Origin: Keratinibaculum paraultunense
Lineage (GTDB): Bacteria; Bacillota; Clostridia; Tissierellales; Tepidimicrobiaceae
DNA length: 64,000 nt
Reading direction: 5' to 3'
NCBI RefSeq assembly: GCF_016767175.1
Contig: NZ_CP068564.1
Coordinates: forward strand, 1,116,001 to 1,180,000
Shown: piece by piece, positions 8,495 to 17,668 of the stretch
Layout: each line of letters starts with the position of its first letter
How positions within the stretch are numbered: the stretch's first letter is position 1
Translations under genes and position numbers: made by a program
The notes under the pieces: model-generated
What the model saw: only the letters and a program-made list of their open reading frames with translations
Database searches by the model: none
Told to the model about the DNA's origin: nothing

Positions 8495-9586
8495 TCATAT
8501 TATAGATTTATCTTTTAAGTATTTTTCTATGGCACTTTTTTTATTTATTGTATAATCAAAATTTCCTATGGTTAATATTATATCATCCAATGGAATATCT
8601 CTTTCATATATTTTTATATTTTTTAATTTATATTTGTCAATAAAATACCTTTTGTTGCTAGATTTTTGTCCTACTATATTAGATATGTTTTTTCTGTTGA
8701 TTTCAATTTTTATTATATTATTTTTCGTTATTTCCTTATGATCATCTAAAAATTTATCTAATATGAGTCTATAAATACTGGATTCTACTAATTGTCTAAA
8801 AGAAGGATGAAAAGGACCTGCTATTACATCTTTTCCTAAAGTTATGTTCTCTGTTGGCTGCAATCCTACTCGAATAACATGAATATTATAAAATTCAAAT
8901 AACATTAATAAATCTCTTGATATATTTACAGCTTCATCTAAAGACAATGGTTTATAACATTGTTCTTCATAAAGCTTTTCTAAATAAGTATCCTTAATTA
9001 CTAGAGTAGGATATATTCTAACACAATAAGGCTCTAGTTTTATAAACTCTTTAGCAGTATATATGGATTTCTCCATACTATCTCCAATAAGTCCTATCAT
9101 CATCTGCAATCCTAGGTTAAAACCATAATTTTTTATTAACTGTGAAGCTTCATATACTTGTTTACTATTATGCCCTCTGCCACTTTTCTTTAATACATCA
9201 TCTGCCAAAGATTGAACTCCTAATTCTATAGTATCGACTTTATATTCTTTAAGCAAATTTAATATATTTTCATCAATATAATCAGGTCTTGTTGAAAGAC
9301 GAATTCCGTGAATTTTATTTCTATTTTTATATTTTAGTGGTATAGATAATAATTCTCTTTGAATACTTTCATCAATACCTGTAAAACTACCACCATAAAA
9401 AGCTACCTCAATACGAATTTCATTTTTAGGAAAGGTAGATAAGTGCTCTTCTATTATTCTTTCTACATCTTCAGAAGTTACATTAGTAGATAGTCCAGTT
9501 ATCCGTATCTGATTACAGAAAACACAATCATAAGGGCAACCTAAATGTGGAACAAATATAGGAATGATAAAATAGTTATTGCTCAT
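8495..9586 (-). CDS. Elp3-like radical SAM protein of unknown substrate
   Basis: A radical SAM enzyme of about 363 residues. The 4Fe-4S-binding CPYDCVFC motif (CX3CX2C) is near residue 18, followed by a GGSFTG segment and RLSTRPDYID, VELGVQS and RIYPTLVI stretches that resemble the catalytic half of Elp3/YhcC proteins. There is no C-terminal acetyltransferase domain of true Elp3, so a role in tRNA wobble modification cannot be assumed. The reading frame overlaps the end of rnc by 11 bases; I use the ATG at 9584-9586 after GGGTG. A gene of this kind often sits between rnc and smc in Clostridia. Confidence 0.85.
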   Translation of the reverse strand: MSNNYFIIPIFVPHLGCPYDCVFCNQIRITGLSTNVTSEDVERIIEEHLSTFPKNEIRIEVAFYGGSFTGIDESIQRELLSIPLKYKNRNKIHGIRLSTRPDYIDENILNLLKEYKVDTIELGVQSLADDVLKKSGRGHNSKQVYEASQLIKNYGFNLGLQMMIGLIGDSMEKSIYTAKEFIKLEPYCVRIYPTLVIKDTYLEKLYEEQCYKPLSLDEAVNISRDLLMLFEFYNIHVIRVGLQPTENITLGKDVIAGPFHPSFRQLVESSIYRLILDKFLDDHKEITKNNIIKIEINRKNISNIVGQKSSNKRYFIDKYKLKNIKIYERDIPLDDIILTIGNFDYTINKKSAIEKYLKDKSII

Positions 9587-10301
9587 TTTTTTCACCCATT
9601 CTAATTAATGCTTGTTTTGCTGCCATATGTTCAGCTTCTTTTTTATTCCTACCCATTCCACTTCCAATGATTTTGTTTTCCACAATCACATTCATATAAA
9701 ATTTCTTTTTGTGATCTGGACCTACTTCCTTATCAACCACATATTCAATTTTTGATTTCCCTTTTCTTTGAAGTACTTCTTGAAGTTCTGTTTTATAATC
9801 TATAAAAAGATTACCTTTAGAAATTGCATATATTACTTCTTCTTCAAACATATCTATTAAATATCTACAAACACATTCTAAGCCTCCATCTAAAAAAATG
9901 GCACCTGCCAACGCTTCAAAGGTATCTGCCAATATAGAATCTCTATTTCTCCCCCCTGTAGCCTCCTCACCTTTTCCTAAAAGTATATATTTCCCAAGAT
10001 TTATTTTTCTTGCAGCAAATGCAAGAGAAGATTCACATACTATAGAAGCTCTTTTCTTAGTCATCTCCCCTTCTGGCAATTCTTTAAATCTATCATATAA
10101 ATATTCAGATACTACCAAACCAATCACAGCATCTCCTAAAAATTCTAATCTTTCATTGTTTACGTTATTTTTAATATTTTTTTCATTTGAATAAGAACTA
10201 TGAGTTAATGCTATATTTAATAATCCCAAATCTTTAAAATAATAATTTATTCTTTTTTGAAGTTTATCTAAATCTTCCTTTCGTTTAGCCGATATTCTCA
10301 C
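9576..10301 (-). CDS. rnc: Ribonuclease III
   Basis: Double-strand-specific endoribonuclease for rRNA and structured mRNA processing. Residues about 10-160 form the catalytic RNase III domain with the signature NERLEFLGDAVIGLVV and the ADTFEALAGAIFLDGG segment; residues about 165-240 form the dsRNA-binding domain (DYKTELQEVLQ...; GSGMGRNKKEAEHMAAKQAL). The 241-residue length is normal. The 3' end overlaps the following radical SAM gene. A perfect 46-bp palindrome separates it from acpP, so its level relative to acpP may be set by that hairpin. Confidence 0.96.
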   Translation of the reverse strand: MRISAKRKEDLDKLQKRINYYFKDLGLLNIALTHSSYSNEKNIKNNVNNERLEFLGDAVIGLVVSEYLYDRFKELPEGEMTKKRASIVCESSLAFAARKINLGKYILLGKGEEATGGRNRDSILADTFEALAGAIFLDGGLECVCRYLIDMFEEEVIYAISKGNLFIDYKTELQEVLQRKGKSKIEYVVDKEVGPDHKKKFYMNVIVENKIIGSGMGRNKKEAEHMAAKQALIRMGEKNEQ

Positions 10302-10319
10302 AATATTACCTCCAAATAC

Positions 10320-10365
10320 ATTAACATTAAATTATTAAGTCTAGACTTAATAATTTAATGTTAAT
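10320..10365. repeat. Perfect 46-bp palindrome between acpP and rnc
   Basis: Arms 10320-10342 and 10343-10365 are exact reverse complements with no spacer. The element includes the acpP stop codon (10361-10363) and ends 18 bases before the rnc start. In RNA it would fold into a long AT-rich hairpin; there is no U-tract, so complete termination is doubtful. Confidence 0.9.
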
Positions 10366-10591
10366 TAATATGTTCTTCTATATACTTAACAGCATCTCCT
10401 ACAGTATCTATATTTTCTAACTCATCATCTTCTACTTCTATGTCAAACTCTTCTTCAATTGATATTATAAACTCTACTAGATCTATAGAATCTGCTTTCA
10501 AGTCTTTTCTGAAAGATGTATCCATAGTAATATCATCTTCATCAATTTTAAACTGATTTGATATCATCGCTTTTATTTTTTCGTATACCAT
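10361..10591 (-). CDS. acpP: Acyl carrier protein
   Basis: A 76-residue acidic carrier protein that holds growing fatty acids on a 4'-phosphopantetheine arm. The attachment serine is in ADSIDLVEFI (residue about 36; most homologues have DSLD, here Ile replaces Leu). The start ATG has AGGAGGTGC upstream. It lies 25 bases downstream of plsX and ahead of rnc; fabD and fabG, which separate plsX and acpP in B. subtilis, are absent here. Confidence 0.96.
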   Translation of the reverse strand: MVYEKIKAMISNQFKIDEDDITMDTSFRKDLKADSIDLVEFIISIEEEFDIEVEDDELENIDTVGDAVKYIEEHIN

Positions 10592-10616
10592 TTAAAGCAC
10601 CTCCTATTAATTTATT

Positions 10617-11612
10617 TTACTTTTCTAATATATTTATTTCACTTTCTATAATTTTTATTACATCTTTATCTACAAAAGTTTTTGCTTGCTTAATTGCATT
10701 TTTTATTGCAATAGCATCTGAACTTCCATGAGCTTTAACTACTAATTGTTTTAATCCTAATAAAGGTGCACCTCCATATTCTCTGTAATCCAATCTGTTT
10801 TTTAAAGATTTAAATTGAGGTTTTAACATCATTGCTCCTATTTTAGATTTAAAAGACTTAGTAAATTCTTCTTCTAAAATAGAAAACATAGTAATAGCCA
10901 TACCTTCAGTTAATTTTAATATAACATTACCAATAAATCCATCACATACTATAACATCCATTACTCCTTCTGGAATATCTCTTACTTCTGCGTTTCCACA
11001 AAAATTTATATTAGCATCTTTCAATAATTTATAGGATTCTCTAACTAAATTATTCCCTTTTACTTCTTCCACACCAATATTTGCCAATCCAACCTTTGGG
11101 GATTTTATTCCTAATACTTTTTCACTATAAATAGAGCCCATGATAGCAAATTGTTTTAAGTACTCGGGTTTGCAATCCACATTTGCTCCTATATCTAACA
11201 TCAAAGAAAACCCTTTTCGGGTAGGATAAACTGTAGCTAAAGCTGCTCTTTCTATACCCTCTATCCTCTTTACAATAAATAATCCACCTGCTAATAATGC
11301 ACCAGTATTACCTGTAGATACAAAAGCATCCCCATATCCTTCAGCTAATGCTTTTAATCCTACTACCATAGATGAATCCTTTTTTCGCCTAATGGCAAGT
11401 GCTGGATCATCCTCATTGGTAATCATATCTTTAGCATTTAATATATCAATACTATCTTTAGAAAAATTGTACCCAGATAACTCCTCTTTTATTTCATCTT
11501 CCTTTCCAACAATAGTTATATTTATATCTAATTCATTTACTGCTTCAACACACCCTTTTATAATTTCTCCTGGACCTTTGTCCCCTCCAATGCTATCCAC
11601 AATAATCCTCAT
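10617..11612 (-). CDS. plsX: Phosphate acyltransferase PlsX
   Basis: Converts acyl-ACP to acyl-phosphate, the acyl donor for PlsY (encoded at 53.6-54.2 kb in this window), in the first step of phosphatidic acid synthesis. The N-terminus MRIIVDSIGGDKGPGEIIKG and the STGNTGALLAGGLF, GANVDCKPEYL and CDGFIGNVILK segments are typical. The correct start is the ATG at 11610-11612, 6 nt after AGGAGG; upstream in-frame codons would add an unrelated hydrophobic extension. A rho-independent terminator of rpmF lies upstream. No fapR gene precedes it. Confidence 0.95.
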   Translation of the reverse strand: MRIIVDSIGGDKGPGEIIKGCVEAVNELDINITIVGKEDEIKEELSGYNFSKDSIDILNAKDMITNEDDPALAIRRKKDSSMVVGLKALAEGYGDAFVSTGNTGALLAGGLFIVKRIEGIERAALATVYPTRKGFSLMLDIGANVDCKPEYLKQFAIMGSIYSEKVLGIKSPKVGLANIGVEEVKGNNLVRESYKLLKDANINFCGNAEVRDIPEGVMDVIVCDGFIGNVILKLTEGMAITMFSILEEEFTKSFKSKIGAMMLKPQFKSLKNRLDYREYGGAPLLGLKQLVVKAHGSSDAIAIKNAIKQAKTFVDKDVIKIIESEINILEK

Positions 11613-11687
11613 AACCATCCTCCTAAGTATTAATAAGCTATTGATATTAAATATATTATAGAATATGTAAAAATGCAATATTTATAT

Positions 11688-11718
11688 AAAAAAAGATAGC
11701 GATATGGTATCACTATCT
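11688..11718 (-). terminator. Rho-independent terminator after rpmF
   Basis: 10-bp stem on the minus strand (11708-11717 with 11695-11704, one G-U pair, 3-nt loop) followed by seven Us (11688-11694). It separates the yceD-rpmF transcript from plsX-acpP-rnc. Confidence 0.85.
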
Positions 11719-11727
11719 TATACTTAA

Positions 11728-11907
11728 CTATTCCACATCTATAACTTCTCTATTTTTATAATATCCACAAGATGGACAAACCCTATGAGGCAATTTAGGT
11801 TCATGACATTGTGGACACTCAGAGATAGTCACTTTGTTTAATCTATAAGCAGATGCTCTTCTTTTATCTCTTCTAGCTTTAGAAGTTTTTCTCTTTGGAA
11901 CTGCCAT
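11728..11907 (-). CDS. rpmF: 50S ribosomal protein L32
   Basis: A 59-residue open reading frame starting [18 protein letters not shown], the standard start of bacterial L32, a small large-subunit protein. Four cysteines in CPQC and CPSC, 13 residues apart, form a zinc ribbon, so this is the zinc-binding (C+) paralogue type. It immediately follows yceD (stop of yceD next to the rpmF start), as in most bacteria, and is followed by a strong terminator. Confidence 0.95.
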   Translation of the reverse strand: MAVPKRKTSKARRDKRRASAYRLNKVTISECPQCHEPKLPHRVCPSCGYYKNREVIDVE

Positions 11908-12429
11908 TTAAACATCTCCTCCTTCCTTTGGAACAAAATCTTTTAATTTTTCTAATCGCGGATCGATCCCTTCCAAGACACAATCACATTTTCTTTTATT
12001 TAAATTAATACCACATTTAGGGCATAGCCCTTTACAATCTTTTTTACAAAGAGGTTTCATAGGTAATGATAATATAACCATATCCAATATATCATCAGTT
12101 AAATCCACATTTTCTCCATTATAATAAATAATCTCATCATCAATTTCTTCTATTTCATTATTATTTTTAATTAGCCTCCCTGATAAAATAGTACTCCCTT
12201 TTCCCGTAAAAATAGTTAAACATCTACTACACACTTCTTCATATTCATAGTGAATATCTACATGAACAATTTTCCCTTCGTCAGCTTTGTATATATCTCC
12301 TCTATACTCTACATATTTTAAATTTTTAATATTACGTTCACTAGCATCCAAAACATTTTTATTTAATTCTCCTTCAATATGAATACTTAAAACATCTTCT
12401 TTCTGAAGTTCAGATAAATCAATATTCAT
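11908..12429 (-). CDS. yceD: YceD/DUF177 protein (YlbN)
   Basis: A 173-residue YceD-family protein, almost always next to rpmF and implicated in 23S rRNA/large-subunit accumulation in other bacteria and plants. It shows one CxxC (CSRC near 80) and a cysteine-rich tail with CKKDCKGLCPKCG and KCDC, suggesting zinc binding. The start is the ATG after GAGGTGAATAAA; an in-frame GTG within that site is three codons earlier. A perfect-consensus promoter precedes it. Confidence 0.92.
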   Translation of the reverse strand: MNIDLSELQKEDVLSIHIEGELNKNVLDASERNIKNLKYVEYRGDIYKADEGKIVHVDIHYEYEEVCSRCLTIFTGKGSTILSGRLIKNNNEIEEIDDEIIYYNGENVDLTDDILDMVILSLPMKPLCKKDCKGLCPKCGINLNKRKCDCVLEGIDPRLEKLKDFVPKEGGDV

Positions 12430-12458
12430 TTTATTCACCTCTTAAACTAACACACTTA

Positions 12459-12487
12459 ATTATATAAAGGAGGCTAATATTTGTCAA
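12459..12487 (-). promoter_or_regulatory. Consensus sigma-A promoter of yceD-rpmF
   Basis: TTGACA (12482-12487), 17-nt spacer, TATAAT (12459-12464) on the minus strand, between ackA and yceD. Both hexamers are perfect, predicting strong constitutive expression. Confidence 0.9.
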
Positions 12488-12493
12488 GAATTT

Positions 12494-13690
12494 TTATTTA
12501 TTAATAATCTCTAATGTATCTCTTGCTATCATTAATTCTTCATTAGTAGGAATAACCAATATAGCAACAGGTGATGTATCTTTACTAACTATTGCTTCTT
12601 TGCCCCTAATATCATTTAGTTCTTCATCAATTTCAATACCTATACATTCTAACCCATCACATATTTTTTTTCTAACAAAAACAGAATTCTCTCCTATACC
12701 TGCTGTAAATACAAGAGCATCTACATGGCACATCATTGTTACATAAGCACCAATATATTTTTTCACTCTATTACAAAATACATCCAAAGCTAATTGTGCC
12801 CTTTCATGACCTTCAGCTGCAGCTTCTTCTAAATCTCTAAAATCACTGCTAATTCCAGAAATTCCTAATACTCCAGATTTTTTATTAAGTAACTCATTTA
12901 CCTCGTCAACTGTCAAATTTTCCTTTTCCATTATAAAAGGAATTATAGCTGGATCTATATTGCCTGATCTAGTTCCCATAGCAAGCCCTTCTAATGGTGT
13001 AAAACCCATACTAGTATCTACAGATTTTCCACCTTGTATTGCACAAACACTGGCTCCATTTCCTAAATGGCAAGTTATTACATTTATTTTTTCTATATCT
13101 TTATTTAAGATTTCAGCTGCTTTTAATGATACATACTTATGAGAAGTTCCATGAAAACCATATTTCCTAATGCCATACTTCTCATATAATTCATATGGTA
13201 ATGGATATATATAATTAGCCATAGGTATAGTTTGATGAAACGCTGTATCAAACACTCCTACCATTGGAGTATTTGGCATAAGAGCTTTACAAGCTTCAAT
13301 CCCCATTATATTTGGTGGATTATGAAGAGGAGCCAAATCTATACATTCATTTAAAGCTTCCATTACTTCATCATCTATAAGTACTGAATTTGCAAATTTT
13401 TCTCCTCCATGAACTACCCTATGACCTACTGCCCCAATTTCATCCATGGATTTTATAGCTCCATAATTTGAATCTACCAACGCATTAAGTACTAATTCTA
13501 AAGCTTTCTTATGATCTTTCATTGGTTCTTCAATTAAAACTTCTTCTTTCCCAGTAGTCCTATGTTTTACTACAGAACCTTCCATTCCTATTCTCTCTAC
13601 TAATCCCTTCGCAATAACTTCCTCATTATTCATATTTATTAATTGATATTTTAAAGAAGAACTACCACAATTAATAACCAATATATTCAT
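12494..13690 (-). CDS. ackA: Acetate kinase
   Basis: Interconverts acetyl-phosphate + ADP and acetate + ATP, a main ATP-yielding step in fermenting anaerobes. All family segments are present over 398 residues: [13 protein letters not shown] at the N-terminus, [30 protein letters not shown] and [13 protein letters not shown], and a final FTAGIGENS. No phosphotransacetylase gene is adjacent. The gene interrupts what is otherwise the ylb cluster between tmcAL and yceD. ATG start with a good AGGAGGAAT site. Confidence 0.97.
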   Translation of the reverse strand: MNILVINCGSSSLKYQLINMNNEEVIAKGLVERIGMEGSVVKHRTTGKEEVLIEEPMKDHKKALELVLNALVDSNYGAIKSMDEIGAVGHRVVHGGEKFANSVLIDDEVMEALNECIDLAPLHNPPNIMGIEACKALMPNTPMVGVFDTAFHQTIPMANYIYPLPYELYEKYGIRKYGFHGTSHKYVSLKAAEILNKDIEKINVITCHLGNGASVCAIQGGKSVDTSMGFTPLEGLAMGTRSGNIDPAIIPFIMEKENLTVDEVNELLNKKSGVLGISGISSDFRDLEEAAAEGHERAQLALDVFCNRVKKYIGAYVTMMCHVDALVFTAGIGENSVFVRKKICDGLECIGIEIDEELNDIRGKEAIVSKDTSPVAILVIPTNEELMIARDTLEIINK

Positions 13691-13847
13691 ATTTATTCCT
13701 CCTATTTTTTTAATATGTTAGTTAAATATACAACTATAGATTATATTATTATATATCCCTTAAAAAATCAACGACATTATAACTTTCAAAAGATTAACTT
13801 ATGCTATAATTATATTAATATAAAAAACAAATGGAGGTTTTAATAAA

Positions 13848-15101
13848 ATGAAAGTAGTTGGATTTATAGCTGAATACAATCCTTTCCATTTAGGCCATAA
13901 ATACCATTTGGAGATGGCAAAACATTTAACTAATGCAGATTATTCTATAGCCATAATAAGTGGTTCTTTTGTTCAAAGAGGTGAACCTTCTTTAATAGAT
14001 AAATGGAGTAAAGCTAAAATGGCAATAGACAATGGTGTGGATTTAGTTATAGAATTGCCCTTTATATTTTCAGTCCAATCTGCAGAATTGTTTGCTTATG
14101 GTGGTGTTTCTCTATTAGATCAACTTAATATAACAGATTATATGGTATTTGGTGCTGAAATAGAGGATCTAAAACCTCTAATCAAAATAGCCCATGTTTT
14201 AGCCGTTGAACCTCCTTATTATAAAAAAAGATTAAAAAAATATTTGGATATGGGATACTCATATCCAATATCTCGTAGTAACGCTCTAGAAGATTATTTT
14301 TTCTTAAAAAAGCCAAAACTTAAAGAAATTTTAGATATTAAAAATATATTAAACATGCCTAATAATATATTAGCCATTGAGTATATAAAAGCTTTAAAAT
14401 TAATAAATAGTAATATTGAGCCTATTGCTATAAAAAGAATTGAAAATCAATATAAAGATACTATACTAAAAGGTAATATAGCTAGTGCTACTGCAATAAG
14501 AAATAACTTGCTCAATAATCCTATAGATTCTATAAAAAAATATGTTCCTTTAAAAACTTATGATCATTTAATAGATTATAAAAATAAATATAAATATTTC
14601 AATACACTAAGTAATTATGACCAGATAATACATTATTTATTATGTACCAAGAATAAAAAACAATTAACTGAAATAATGGATATGGAACCAGGATTAGAAA
14701 ACCGAATAGTAGATAAAGCAACTCAATACAAAAATGCAGAACAATTAGTTCAGGCTATAAGCACAAAAAGGTATCCTAAAACTAGAATTCAAAGAATATT
14801 AGTTCATATCATGATGGATTTAACCCAAACTACATTTGAAGAATTAAAAAGCTACCATCCTGCATATATACGAGTATTAGGTGCTAATAAAAATGGTTTC
14901 ATGTTATTAAACAAAATAAAGAAAAATTCCAAGCTACCAATAATCATTAAATTCGCTAATCATCATAAGTACAATAATACTTATTTAAACAAAATACTCT
15001 ATTTTGATAAAAAATCTACAGACCTTTTCTTTATAGGTTTAAAAAACTCAAAACCTTTCATAAATATGGATTATTATATAACTCCTTATATTAGAAAATA
15101 A
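13848..15101 (+). CDS. tmcAL: tRNA(Met) cytidine acetate ligase TmcAL (YlbM)
   Basis: ATP-dependent enzyme that activates acetate and forms N4-acetylcytidine at the wobble position of elongator tRNA(Met). The N-terminus KVVGFIAEYNPFHLGHKYHL contains the HxGH nucleotidyl-transfer motif (HLGH), and ISGSFVQRGEP follows near residue 44. 417 residues is normal. It is transcribed divergently from ackA; a TATAAT at 13805-13810 is the likely -10 box, with a weak -35. It is notable that an acetate-using enzyme lies next to acetate kinase, though this may be coincidence. Confidence 0.93.
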   Translation: MKVVGFIAEYNPFHLGHKYHLEMAKHLTNADYSIAIISGSFVQRGEPSLIDKWSKAKMAIDNGVDLVIELPFIFSVQSAELFAYGGVSLLDQLNITDYMVFGAEIEDLKPLIKIAHVLAVEPPYYKKRLKKYLDMGYSYPISRSNALEDYFFLKKPKLKEILDIKNILNMPNNILAIEYIKALKLINSNIEPIAIKRIENQYKDTILKGNIASATAIRNNLLNNPIDSIKKYVPLKTYDHLIDYKNKYKYFNTLSNYDQIIHYLLCTKNKKQLTEIMDMEPGLENRIVDKATQYKNAEQLVQAISTKRYPKTRIQRILVHIMMDLTQTTFEELKSYHPAYIRVLGANKNGFMLLNKIKKNSKLPIIIKFANHHKYNNTYLNKILYFDKKSTDLFFIGLKNSKPFINMDYYITPYIRK

Positions 15102-15126
15102 TCTAAATGAAATTGTTAATATAATT

Positions 15127-15906
15127 TTATTTAAGATTATTCAAAACATTGAATATCTTTTCTTTGTTTTTCATCACAGTTTCATATCCTATTATAGAAC
15201 ATTCTTCTACCAATTCAAAGTCTGAGGATTCTATATGGCTTAAAGGTAATCTAATAATTAAATCTGCTAATCCTAAATCTGGTTCAGTTATCTGCTTAGA
15301 CATTATATCTATAGATTGCAGTACTATATCAAACATATGAATTACTTTACTTTGATACTTACTAAATCCAACATCTATAGCTATAACTATATCTGCTCCC
15401 ATTTTTTTTAATATAGAAATAGGAATTCTATCAACAACTCCCCCATCCACTAATGTTCTACCTTGATATTCAACGGGTTCAAATACACCAGGAATTGATA
15501 TACTAGCTCTTATTGCTTTGTAAAGAGGTCCTTTATTAAATATTACTTCTTCACCAGTCTTTAAATCTGTAGCCACTATTACTAATTTCTTATTTAATTC
15601 TTCTATGTTCCTATTAGCAGTAATAAGCTTTAATATTTCCTCTATCCGCTCCCCTTTAATTATTCCTTTTCTAGGTACTGTAAAATCCATCCACATTTTC
15701 TTGTCTATTTGAATGGTCAAATTTTTTAACATGTCAGGGTCTATTCCTGTGCTATATAATCCTCCTATAAGAGCCCCTGCACTACTACCTGATATTATAT
15801 CTATATCTATATTTAATTCCTCTAAAGCTTTTAATACACCTATATGTGCAAGCCCTCTTGCTGCACCAGAACCTAAAGCCAATCCCACTACTGTTTTTTT
15901 ACTCAC
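15127..15906 (-). CDS. Patatin-like phospholipase (RssA/YlbK family)
   Basis: A cytosolic patatin-fold serine hydrolase, about 259 residues. The oxyanion segment GSGAARGLAHIGVL near residue 11, the nucleophile motif GSSAGA (GxSxG) near 38, and the Asp of the dyad in VDGGVVDRIP near 155 are all present, so it should be catalytically competent; the natural lipid substrate is unknown. The preferred start is a GTG 6 nt after GGAGGT. It sits tail-to-tail with tmcAL and head-to-head with ylbJ, the same neighbours as B. subtilis ylbK but in a different orientation. Confidence 0.88.
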   Translation of the reverse strand: MSKKTVVGLALGSGAARGLAHIGVLKALEELNIDIDIISGSSAGALIGGLYSTGIDPDMLKNLTIQIDKKMWMDFTVPRKGIIKGERIEEILKLITANRNIEELNKKLVIVATDLKTGEEVIFNKGPLYKAIRASISIPGVFEPVEYQGRTLVDGGVVDRIPISILKKMGADIVIAIDVGFSKYQSKVIHMFDIVLQSIDIMSKQITEPDLGLADLIIRLPLSHIESSDFELVEECSIIGYETVMKNKEKIFNVLNNLK

Positions 15907-16005
15907 AATAACACCTCCCATAGTCTTTCTATCATATTTTTATTATGTATAAATATAATTTATTAAAGGTAAATATTATAACCACAACGGAGGGAATAAA
16001 AGGCT

Positions 16006-17217
16006 ATGAAAAAATCCTTTATCAATATAGTATTCATAATTCTATTAATATACACATTAGTAGGTATTGTAACCCATCCTAAATTAGCATTAGATAGTGC
16101 TCATGATAGTTTATTAACCTGGTTTAATGTAGTAATACCTTCATTATTACCATTTTTTATAATTTCAGAAATTTTAATAAGAATAGGCTTCGTAAATTTC
16201 ATTGGTAAATTATTAGAACCATTGATGAAGCCTATATTTAATGTACCAGGTATTTCTGCTTTTCCTTTTTCTATGAGCATAATATCTGGCTATCCTACAG
16301 GAATTAAAATAATTTCCAGCTTAAGATCTAAAAATCTAATATCCAAAACAGAAGCTGAAAGGACCATGTGCTTTTCTAGTACTTCTGGTCCACTATTCAT
16401 GATAGGAGCAGTTTCCATAGGCATGCTTAATAATCCTTCTATAGTACCATTGGTAATATATCCTCACTACTTTGGGGCTTTAACTATAGGTTTTCTTTTT
16501 AGATTCTATAAAAAAGGCGAAGATAATTTATCCCATTATTATACATTGCAGAAAAAAAATCTTAATACTAGTGCAAATAATATAAATATAAACATTAAAA
16601 AAACTTCAATAGGCAAAATTATTTCCGATAGTATAAGATCAAGTATAAATACTATCACATTAATTGGTGGATTTATGATTATATATACTGTACTAGTAGA
16701 GATAATATTTGTATCAAATTTTTTTAGCCTATTTATAAAATTTATACAAAAACTAATTCCCGTTCAAATTAATATAGAAGTAATAAAAGCATTATTTGCT
16801 GGTATATTTGAATTGACAACAGGTTGTACAAAAATATCAACTACAAATTTAGGATTAATGCAAAAAATTATACTTATAAATTTTTTAATAGGATGGAGCG
16901 GTTTTTCAGTCCATAGTCAAGCTATAAGTTTTTTAAGTAACACTGATATAAATAGTAAAATATATATAATTGCAAAACTTCTTCATGGTAGCTTGGCTTC
17001 TATATATACCATATTACTATATGCTTTTATATACAAAGACATAATTAAACCATCTTTTTATCCATATCCCTGCTATCCAACGGATTCCATTTTTATATTA
17101 GAATGGTCTAATTTATTATTAGGCTCTTTTAAACTTGCTCTATTAATGAGTTTATGCTTATTAATCTCATCTTTTATTATGATGTTTATCAAATATTTAT
17201 TTCAGCAAAATAATTAA
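16006..17217 (+). CDS. ylbJ: Sporulation integral membrane protein YlbJ
   Basis: A polytopic membrane protein of 403 residues with the nucleoside-transporter/FeoB Gate-like repeats typical of YlbJ, needed for spore cortex formation in Bacillus. Hydrophobic segments begin at residue about 7, and the PSLLPFFIISEILIR, SGYPTGIKIISSL and LTTGCTKIS stretches match the family. In Bacillus the gene is read by the mother-cell sigma-E; I did not find a confident sigma-E box upstream. It converges on the coiled-coil gene with only a 4-bp gap and no visible terminator. Confidence 0.88.
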   Translation: MKKSFINIVFIILLIYTLVGIVTHPKLALDSAHDSLLTWFNVVIPSLLPFFIISEILIRIGFVNFIGKLLEPLMKPIFNVPGISAFPFSMSIISGYPTGIKIISSLRSKNLISKTEAERTMCFSSTSGPLFMIGAVSIGMLNNPSIVPLVIYPHYFGALTIGFLFRFYKKGEDNLSHYYTLQKKNLNTSANNININIKKTSIGKIISDSIRSSINTITLIGGFMIIYTVLVEIIFVSNFFSLFIKFIQKLIPVQINIEVIKALFAGIFELTTGCTKISTTNLGLMQKIILINFLIGWSGFSVHSQAISFLSNTDINSKIYIIAKLLHGSLASIYTILLYAFIYKDIIKPSFYPYPCYPTDSIFILEWSNLLLGSFKLALLMSLCLLISSFIMMFIKYLFQQNN

Positions 17218-17221
17218 TTAA

Positions 17222-17668
17222 TCATCCTCTTAGTTCTTTTCTATTCTCATTTAATATCTCTATTAATCTTTTTAGGTCTTCTTGAGTATTTGCTAATATA
17301 TTATCGGCATATTCTAGTGCTCCTAGCCTAATCTCTTTAGCATTATTTTGTGCTCTAGTAGTAATTTCTTCAGCTAATTCCTTTGCTTTTTTAGTTATTT
17401 CATCTTCTTCTATTAACTCTTTTAATCTTAATTCAGCCTCATTAATAATGGTATCTGCTTCTTTTTGAGCTTCAGCCAATATCCTCTGACGTTCTTCTTT
17501 TATCCAATTAGCTTGTTTTATTTCCTCTGGCAATTTAATTCTTATCTCGCTTATAATATCATATATCTCATTTGCATCAATCATAACTTTAGAAGAAAAG
17601 GGTACTGATGAACCATTCTCAATTATATCCTCTATTTCATCTATTAACTTTAGAATGTCCATAATCAT
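17222..17668 (-). CDS. Coiled-coil protein next to coaD (F-type ATPase b/DivIVA-like), function unknown
   Basis: A 148-residue, charged, almost entirely alpha-helical protein. From residue about 55 to the end the sequence is a continuous heptad-like helix rich in Glu, Lys and Ala ([20 protein letters not shown]), similar to V-type ATPase subunit H/E and DivIVA-like scaffold proteins, with which such genes are often loosely annotated. No membrane segment or enzyme motif is visible. The start ATG overlaps the coaD stop (ATGA), so the two are translationally coupled. A homologue next to coaD is common in Clostridia. Confidence 0.75.
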   Translation of the reverse strand: MIMDILKLIDEIEDIIENGSSVPFSSKVMIDANEIYDIISEIRIKLPEEIKQANWIKEERQRILAEAQKEADTIINEAELRLKELIEEDEITKKAKELAEEITTRAQNNAKEIRLGALEYADNILANTQEDLKRLIEILNENRKELRG

